From contig NZ_CP062159.1 of assembly GCF_014844035.1 (NCBI RefSeq), positions 2,294,001-2,358,000 of the forward strand: 64,000 nucleotides of DNA, read 5' to 3'. This document shows positions 59,036 to 64,000 of the stretch, one piece after another (positions within the stretch are counted from its first letter, which is position 1; every line of letters begins with the position of its first letter). The position numbers and the translations under genes are program-made. This DNA comes from Flavobacterium sp. MDT1-60 (GTDB lineage Bacteria; Bacteroidota; Bacteroidia; Flavobacteriales; Flavobacteriaceae). Under the pieces are notes generated by a model that searched no databases, was not told the DNA's origin, and saw only the letters and a program-made list of their open reading frames with translations.

Positions 59036-61828
59036 ATGAAAAAATACATCTTTCTGGGCTATTGCTCACTAGCTTTCTGCACCCTGATTTCAGCGCAGGA
59101 CAAATCTGAAAACTTTAAAAAAATCAAAGAATTAGGTGGTATAGAGGAATATTTGTACCAGCCAAACGGAATGAATGTTTTGCTTTTGCAGGATAACGCT
59201 TCGCCGGTTGCCACCGTTCAAATCGTATATCGTGTAGGTTCTAAAAATGAAGTTTTAGGCAACACAGGCTCAACGCATCTATTGGAGCATTTAATGTTTA
59301 AGGGAACCCCAACTTTTAATAAAAAAAGCGGAACTACAATTACTGATGTACTTCAAAATACAGGAGCACAGCTAAATGCAACAACCTGGTACGACCGAAC
59401 CAATTATTTTGAAACACTGCCAAGTGATAAGATTGGATTGGCACTACAAATTGAAGCCGACAGAATGCGCAATTCTTTATTACTGAAAGAAGATAAAGAG
59501 GCTGAAATGACAGTGGTTCGCAATGAATTTGAACGTGGCGAGAACGACCCAAACAGTTTATTGGATAAAGAAATCTGGGCATCGGCTTATATTGCACATC
59601 CGTATCATCATTCTACAATTGGATGGAAATCGGATATTGAAAAAGCGCCAATTGAGGTTCTGCGTAATTTCTACAATACCTATTATTGGCCTGATAATGC
59701 GACTTTAACCATTATTGGCGATTTTAAAAAAGAGAATGTCTTTGAATTAATCGAAAAGTATTTTCGAGGAATTACAAAAGCGCCAAACGCAATGCCTCAG
59801 CCTTATACCGAAGAGCCTCAGCAATATGGACCTCGAAAAATTATCATAAAAAAACCGGGAGAATTAAGCGTTGTGAATAAAGCTTATAAAATTCCGGGAG
59901 CTTTACACGAAGATTTGCCGGCATTAAATATTCTGGGCGAAATTATCGGATCCGGACCTTCGGCAATTTTAAATAAAACTTTTGTTGATACGCGTATGGG
60001 GATTTATAGCTATGCGAGTGCGACAAATTTTAAGGAAGTTGGTCTTTTTACTATTGGCGTTGGTTTTCCAACCACTTCAAAACATGAAGATATCGATGCT
60101 AAAATAAGTGAGGTTGTTGCTAAAATTCAAAAAGATGGCGTTACACAGGATGAGGTAAATCGTGTGGTAGCTAAAATCAGTTCGCAAACAATTTTAGCAC
60201 GTGATGGTTCCGGTGTTATTGCATCAGAACTGAATGAAGCAATTGCAGCAGGTGACTGGACAGATTTTGTTACAGGAGTTGACCGATTGAAAAAAGTAAC
60301 TCCGGCAGATGTTCTTCGCGTAGCACAAAAATACCTGTTAGAAGATCAAAGTACAACAGGATATTTTATTCCAAAACAAAGTGGTGCTCAAGGTCAGGAT
60401 GCAGCGCAGGCAAATAATTTCATTCCTGAAAATGGTCCGTTTTATTACAGACATCCGGAAGGTGGAGATTTGCATGAAGAAGCTGCATCAGCTGTTTCAT
60501 CGGAACAAAAAAGCAGTACTACAGAAATTGCTTTAGATGAAAATATAATCGAAAAAAACGCTTCTTCATACAAAAGAGAAAAAGTAGCCGGAATTGATGT
60601 GGTTTCAGTAAAAACTTCGGCTAAAGATTTCGTAACCGTTGCTGCCAGTATTTCGTTAGGAAATTTTGTCAATGAAAATAAAAATCCAATGATTTCGTCT
60701 TTAACGGCGTCAATGCTGTCAAAAGGAACCACGCTTAATGATAAGTTTAAATTCTCTGAAAAACTTCAAAAATTGGGTGTGAACTTAAATGTAAATGCTT
60801 CTGTAACTAAAATAAATATTGGTTTTAAATGCCTGAAAAAAGATTTAGATCAGGTCATTACATTATTGGCAGAAGAGTTAAGAAACCCATTATTTGATGC
60901 TAAAGAATTCGAAAACCTGAAACAGCAGTTTATCGGAAATAAACAGCAAAACTTAAATGATCCGGGCGAAAGAGGCAGTATTGCCTTGTCTCAGGCAATT
61001 TATCCAAAAGGAAATCCAAATTACAGTTTAAGTGTTGAAGAAGATTTAGCCAATATCAAAAATGCAACCCTTGATGAGATAAAGGCGTTTCATAAAAAAT
61101 ATTTCGGTCCTGCGTCAATGCATTTAGTAATTGTGGGAGATACAGATGGAGCGAATTTGAATACCTCTTTAAAAAAATCATTTAAGAATTGGAATGGTGG
61201 TGTTTCAGAAGCTTTAAAATTTGAAGAAGCAGCAAAAGTATCTTCCAAAACAGAAGTGATTACCATTGCTGAAAAACCAAGTGCCGAATTATACATTGGA
61301 CAATACTCAGGTTTAAAAAGAGCTGATGCCGATTATATTCCGTTTTATATTGCAAATTACACTTTAGGAGCCGGTTTTGCAGGTCGTTTGATGCAGACAG
61401 TTCGCGATAATGATGGTTTAACATATAGTATTTCATCAGGAATGGGAGGAAATATCACTACCGGAGGATACTGGATGGTGAATGCATCTTTCAATCCGTC
61501 TTTATTCCAAAAAGGGCTGGATGCCACAATGGTTCAGGTAAATAAATGGGTAAATGATGGTATTACACAGACAGAATTAGAGAACAAGAAAACCAATTTA
61601 ATTGGAAGTTTTAAAGTGGGTATGTCGACAACAAATGGTATGGCCAGAACTATTTTGAGTTTTGTTGAAAGAGGTTTAGAGCCAAATTATATTGAACAAT
61701 ATCCAAAAGATATCGAGAAAGTGACTTTGAAACAGGTTAATGATGCGATAAAAAAATACATTCAATTAGACAAAATGATTATCATTAAATCCGGTTCGCT
61801 TGATAAAGATGGTAATCCGTTACAATAA
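59036..61828 (+). CDS. M16-family (insulinase-like) zinc metalloprotease
   Basis: The 930-residue exported protein has a signal peptide (MKKYIFLGYCSLAFCTLISAQ) and two M16 halves. The first carries the inverted zinc motif HLLEH in STHLLEHLMFKGTP (about 83-96), and the distal glutamate is in VVRNEFERGENDP (about 162). The second half (about 510-920) lacks the motif, as usual, and has the RMxxTVRDNDGLTYSI-like RLMQTVRDNDGLTYSIS. It should degrade peptides in the periplasm. The location downstream of SusCD suggests it processes the imported substrate. Confidence 0.92.
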   Translation: MKKYIFLGYCSLAFCTLISAQDKSENFKKIKELGGIEEYLYQPNGMNVLLLQDNASPVATVQIVYRVGSKNEVLGNTGSTHLLEHLMFKGTPTFNKKSGTTITDVLQNTGAQLNATTWYDRTNYFETLPSDKIGLALQIEADRMRNSLLLKEDKEAEMTVVRNEFERGENDPNSLLDKEIWASAYIAHPYHHSTIGWKSDIEKAPIEVLRNFYNTYYWPDNATLTIIGDFKKENVFELIEKYFRGITKAPNAMPQPYTEEPQQYGPRKIIIKKPGELSVVNKAYKIPGALHEDLPALNILGEIIGSGPSAILNKTFVDTRMGIYSYASATNFKEVGLFTIGVGFPTTSKHEDIDAKISEVVAKIQKDGVTQDEVNRVVAKISSQTILARDGSGVIASELNEAIAAGDWTDFVTGVDRLKKVTPADVLRVAQKYLLEDQSTTGYFIPKQSGAQGQDAAQANNFIPENGPFYYRHPEGGDLHEEAASAVSSEQKSSTTEIALDENIIEKNASSYKREKVAGIDVVSVKTSAKDFVTVAASISLGNFVNENKNPMISSLTASMLSKGTTLNDKFKFSEKLQKLGVNLNVNASVTKINIGFKCLKKDLDQVITLLAEELRNPLFDAKEFENLKQQFIGNKQQNLNDPGERGSIALSQAIYPKGNPNYSLSVEEDLANIKNATLDEIKAFHKKYFGPASMHLVIVGDTDGANLNTSLKKSFKNWNGGVSEALKFEEAAKVSSKTEVITIAEKPSAELYIGQYSGLKRADADYIPFYIANYTLGAGFAGRLMQTVRDNDGLTYSISSGMGGNITTGGYWMVNASFNPSLFQKGLDATMVQVNKWVNDGITQTELENKKTNLIGSFKVGMSTTNGMARTILSFVERGLEPNYIEQYPKDIEKVTLKQVNDAIKKYIQLDKMIIIKSGSLDKDGNPLQ

Positions 61829-61838
61829 ATTTAATAAT

Positions 61839-61927
61839 AGTCTTTCATTATTTCATTTTTAGAATCTGAATTAGTAAGCAAGTTTCTATGAAAGACTTTT
61901 AAGGGCTGTCGGCAAGCAGCTCTTTTT
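61839..61927 (+). terminator. Two hairpins between the M16 protease gene and dsbD
   Basis: The first has perfect 10-base arms AGTCTTTCAT (61839-61848) and ATGAAAGACT (61888-61897), followed by TTTT. The second pairs GGGCTG with CAGCTC (about 61903-61922) before a T run. Together they could end the protease transcript, so dsbD may also need its own promoter. Confidence 0.6.
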
Positions 61928-61947
61928 AAAAAACATAAACTAAACAA

Positions 61948-63951
61948 ATGAAAAATTTTTTAATTGCATGGTTATTACTTCTTTCGGGAAGTATGTTTGC
62001 CCAAATGTACAATCCGGTAAAATGGACTACTTCCGTTGAAAAAACATCAGATAAAGAATATATTTTAAAAGCCGAAGCTGCAATTCAGCCAGGCTGGCAT
62101 TTGTACGGGCAATATATTGAAGAAGGAGGTCCATCGGCGACAGCTTTTACCTTCAAAAATCCAAAAAAGAACTTTGATTCAGTGGGAAAAACCGAAGAAG
62201 GAAAAGGACATGAAGTTGTGGATAAAATTTTCAATATGAAAATCAAATATTTTGAAAAGAAAGCGCTTTTTTCGCAGAAAATAAAATTCAATTCAGACGA
62301 AATTACCACTATTGCAGCAGAAGTTGAATTTATGGTTTGTGATGACAGTAATTGTTTGCCGCCATCATCTGAGGAATTATCTTTTAAAATTCCGAATGTT
62401 AAAAAATTGGCTGTAGCCGAAGAAAATGCAATTGTCGATAACAATACAATTTCAGAAGAAAGTCAAGTCGTTAGCAAAGAAGGAAAAGTTGAAAAAGTAG
62501 TTGTAAATTCTGCGAAAAAAAATGAATCAAGAGGTTTAATAAGCATTTTTATCATTGCATTTTTATCTGGTTTTGCCGCTTTGCTGACACCTTGCGTTTT
62601 CCCGATGATTCCAATGACGGTAAGTTATTTTACCAAACAAAGTAAAACTAAAGCCGCAGGAATCAGAAATGCTTTAATTTATGGATTTTCAATCATCATT
62701 ATCTATGTTTTATTAGGTTCAATTGTAACCGCCGTTTTTGGTGCCGATTCGTTAAATGCACTTTCGACGAATGTTTGGTTCAACCTTATTTTCTTTATTT
62801 TATTAGTTGTTTTTGCGGTTTCTTTTTTAGGAGCTTTCGAAATTATGTTGCCAAATGCACTCGCCAACAAAGTTGATTCTCAAGCCGACCGTGGTGGATT
62901 AATTGGAATTTTCTTTATGGCTTTAGCTTTAGCCATTGTATCTTTTTCATGTACAGGCCCAATTGTGGGAACCTTATTGGTTGAAGCAGCTTCAAAAGGC
63001 GGGATCGCCCCAATTGTTGGAATGTTAGGATTTTCAACGGCAATTGCATTGCCTTTTTCTTTGTTCGCTGCTTTTCCGGGCTGGCTGAATGCCTTGCCAA
63101 AATCTGGCGGCTGGCTGAATACCGTAAAAGTGGTTCTTGGTTTTTTAGAATTGGCTTTGGCCTTCAAATTTTTATCCAATGCGGATTTGGTTCTGCAATT
63201 GCATTGGCTGGAAAGAGAAGTGTTTTTAACGATTTGGATTGCTGTTTTTGGTGTTTTGGCATTTTATTTATTCGGGAAAATTACGCTACCTCATGATTCT
63301 CCAATTAATCATATTTCAGTTGGGAGATTGACTTTTGGTCTTTTGATCTTGAGTTTTACCATTTATTTGATTCCCGGACTTTGGGGAGCACCTTTAAAAT
63401 TAATCAGCGGTTTTCCTCCGCCAATGCAATACAGTGAATCACCGTATGGAGTTGGGGCTGCTAAAAATACAGAAAAAACACATACTGAAAGTTTGCCGGA
63501 AGGAGCAGAGCTTGGTCCCCAGGATATTATCACTTTTCATGATTACGAAAAAGGAATCGAATTTGCCAAAAAAGCAGGAAAGCCTGTCTTGCTTGACTTT
63601 ACAGGATATGCTTGCGTAAACTGCCGAAAAATGGAAGAGCTGGTTTGGTCTGACCCAAAAGTTTTAGGCATTTTAAAAAATGATATAGTTCTGATTTCTC
63701 TTTATGTGGACGATAAAAAAGAACTTCCTGAAAGTGAGCAATATGTTTCTGAAACAACAGGTAAAAAAATTAAAACTGTTGGAAACAAATGGAGTGATTT
63801 ACAAATCAAAACCTATAAGGCAAATGCACAGCCATTTTATGTAATTGTAGATCATAACAATGCTAATTTGACAGCACCTTCTGCTTACAATCCTGATATT
63901 GAAAATTATTACAATTGGCTGAACACAGGGATTAAAAATTTTAAGAAATAA
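61948..63951 (+). CDS. dsbD: Thiol:disulfide interchange protein DsbD
   Basis: The 667-residue protein has all three DsbD parts. A signal peptide is followed by the N-terminal periplasmic domain with the cysteine pair in MVCDDSNCLPPSS (about 130-137). The transmembrane domain has redox cysteines in LLTPCVFPMIP and VSFSCTGPIVG. The C-terminal thioredoxin domain has GYACVNCRKMEELVW (about 552-556). It passes electrons from cytoplasmic thioredoxin to the periplasm. Its position after two TlpA-like genes suggests it keeps those proteins reduced. Confidence 0.92.
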   Translation: MKNFLIAWLLLLSGSMFAQMYNPVKWTTSVEKTSDKEYILKAEAAIQPGWHLYGQYIEEGGPSATAFTFKNPKKNFDSVGKTEEGKGHEVVDKIFNMKIKYFEKKALFSQKIKFNSDEITTIAAEVEFMVCDDSNCLPPSSEELSFKIPNVKKLAVAEENAIVDNNTISEESQVVSKEGKVEKVVVNSAKKNESRGLISIFIIAFLSGFAALLTPCVFPMIPMTVSYFTKQSKTKAAGIRNALIYGFSIIIIYVLLGSIVTAVFGADSLNALSTNVWFNLIFFILLVVFAVSFLGAFEIMLPNALANKVDSQADRGGLIGIFFMALALAIVSFSCTGPIVGTLLVEAASKGGIAPIVGMLGFSTAIALPFSLFAAFPGWLNALPKSGGWLNTVKVVLGFLELALAFKFLSNADLVLQLHWLEREVFLTIWIAVFGVLAFYLFGKITLPHDSPINHISVGRLTFGLLILSFTIYLIPGLWGAPLKLISGFPPPMQYSESPYGVGAAKNTEKTHTESLPEGAELGPQDIITFHDYEKGIEFAKKAGKPVLLDFTGYACVNCRKMEELVWSDPKVLGILKNDIVLISLYVDDKKELPESEQYVSETTGKKIKTVGNKWSDLQIKTYKANAQPFYVIVDHNNANLTAPSAYNPDIENYYNWLNTGIKNFKK

Positions 63952-63974
63952 GCTGTTTTAAAAGAAATAAAGTA

Positions 63975-64000
63975 ATGGATGCTATTCTGAACAAAACTGA
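63975..64000 (+). CDS. Possible start of the next gene (cut by window end)
   Basis: An ATG lies 23 bases after the dsbD stop, preceded by AAAGAAATAAAG, and reads MDAILNKT before the window ends. The frame is too short to identify, and it may not be a real gene. Confidence 0.3.

Noticed and set aside
62085..62444. 119-residue minus-strand frame
   Set aside because: It is antisense to the N-terminal domain of DsbD, with no start context or family match.

Overview
The window looks like chromosome of a Bacteroidota bacterium, most likely Flavobacterium or a close relative. The evidence is the AT-rich composition, -7 boxes of the TAnnTTTG type in front of many genes, a SusC/SusD pair with FecR and an ECF sigma factor, alginate-export-type porins, and several families of intergenic inverted repeats. 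No rRNA, CRISPR array, prophage or intact insertion sequence was seen. There are three tRNA genes at 21591-21869.

Region 1 (1-10030, all minus strand) is a nitrite assimilation locus: nirB, nirD, a DUF4202 protein, a histidine kinase with a PilJ/NarX-type sensor region, a NarL-type response regulator, NarK, and a truncated alginate-export-like porin. No nitrate reductase is in view. Region 2 (10321-20103) holds an NlpE/META lipoprotein, a DUF2130 protein, a LysR regulator, a methyltransferase, a run of quinone/carbonyl oxidoreductase genes divergent from an AraC regulator, and a C40 peptidase. A thiolase and the tRNAs follow.

Region 3 (22606-26149) has two transcription units, araC-SDR and an old yellow enzyme with an NTF2-like lipoprotein. 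Their promoters share operator repeats with identical geometry. Region 4 (26307-44670) is a detoxification and stress block: a Crp/Fnr regulator with an NmrA-like reductase, a ring-cleaving dioxygenase, a GAF-sigma54 activator, TMEM175, cupin and MhqD-like hydrolase genes, a kinase/sigma54 response regulator pair, YoaK, Dps, DoxX, an amidohydrolase, a standalone exported M17 N-domain protein, a porin, an isochorismatase-family hydrolase and a chloroperoxidase-like hydrolase. The dioxygenase at one end and the hydrolase at the other have matching promoter/operator modules, so I read them as co-regulated.

Region 5 (44866-48988) is a LytS/LytTR two-component system. It is flanked by a beta-barrel gene and a DUF2141-DUF4397 pair, and both promoters carry the same 21-bp-spaced direct repeats. 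Region 6 (49106-63951) is an ECF sigma/FecR/SusC/SusD system followed by two DUF4369-thioredoxin proteins, an M16 protease and DsbD. It looks like a TonB-dependent uptake locus coupled to periplasmic thiol chemistry and peptide cleavage. The susC signal peptide is out of frame by one base.

The strongest new observations are three pairs of promoters, each pair with exactly conserved operator-to-promoter spacing, and the redox-coupled SusCD locus. All functional assignments are read from sequence by eye; no database search was run.
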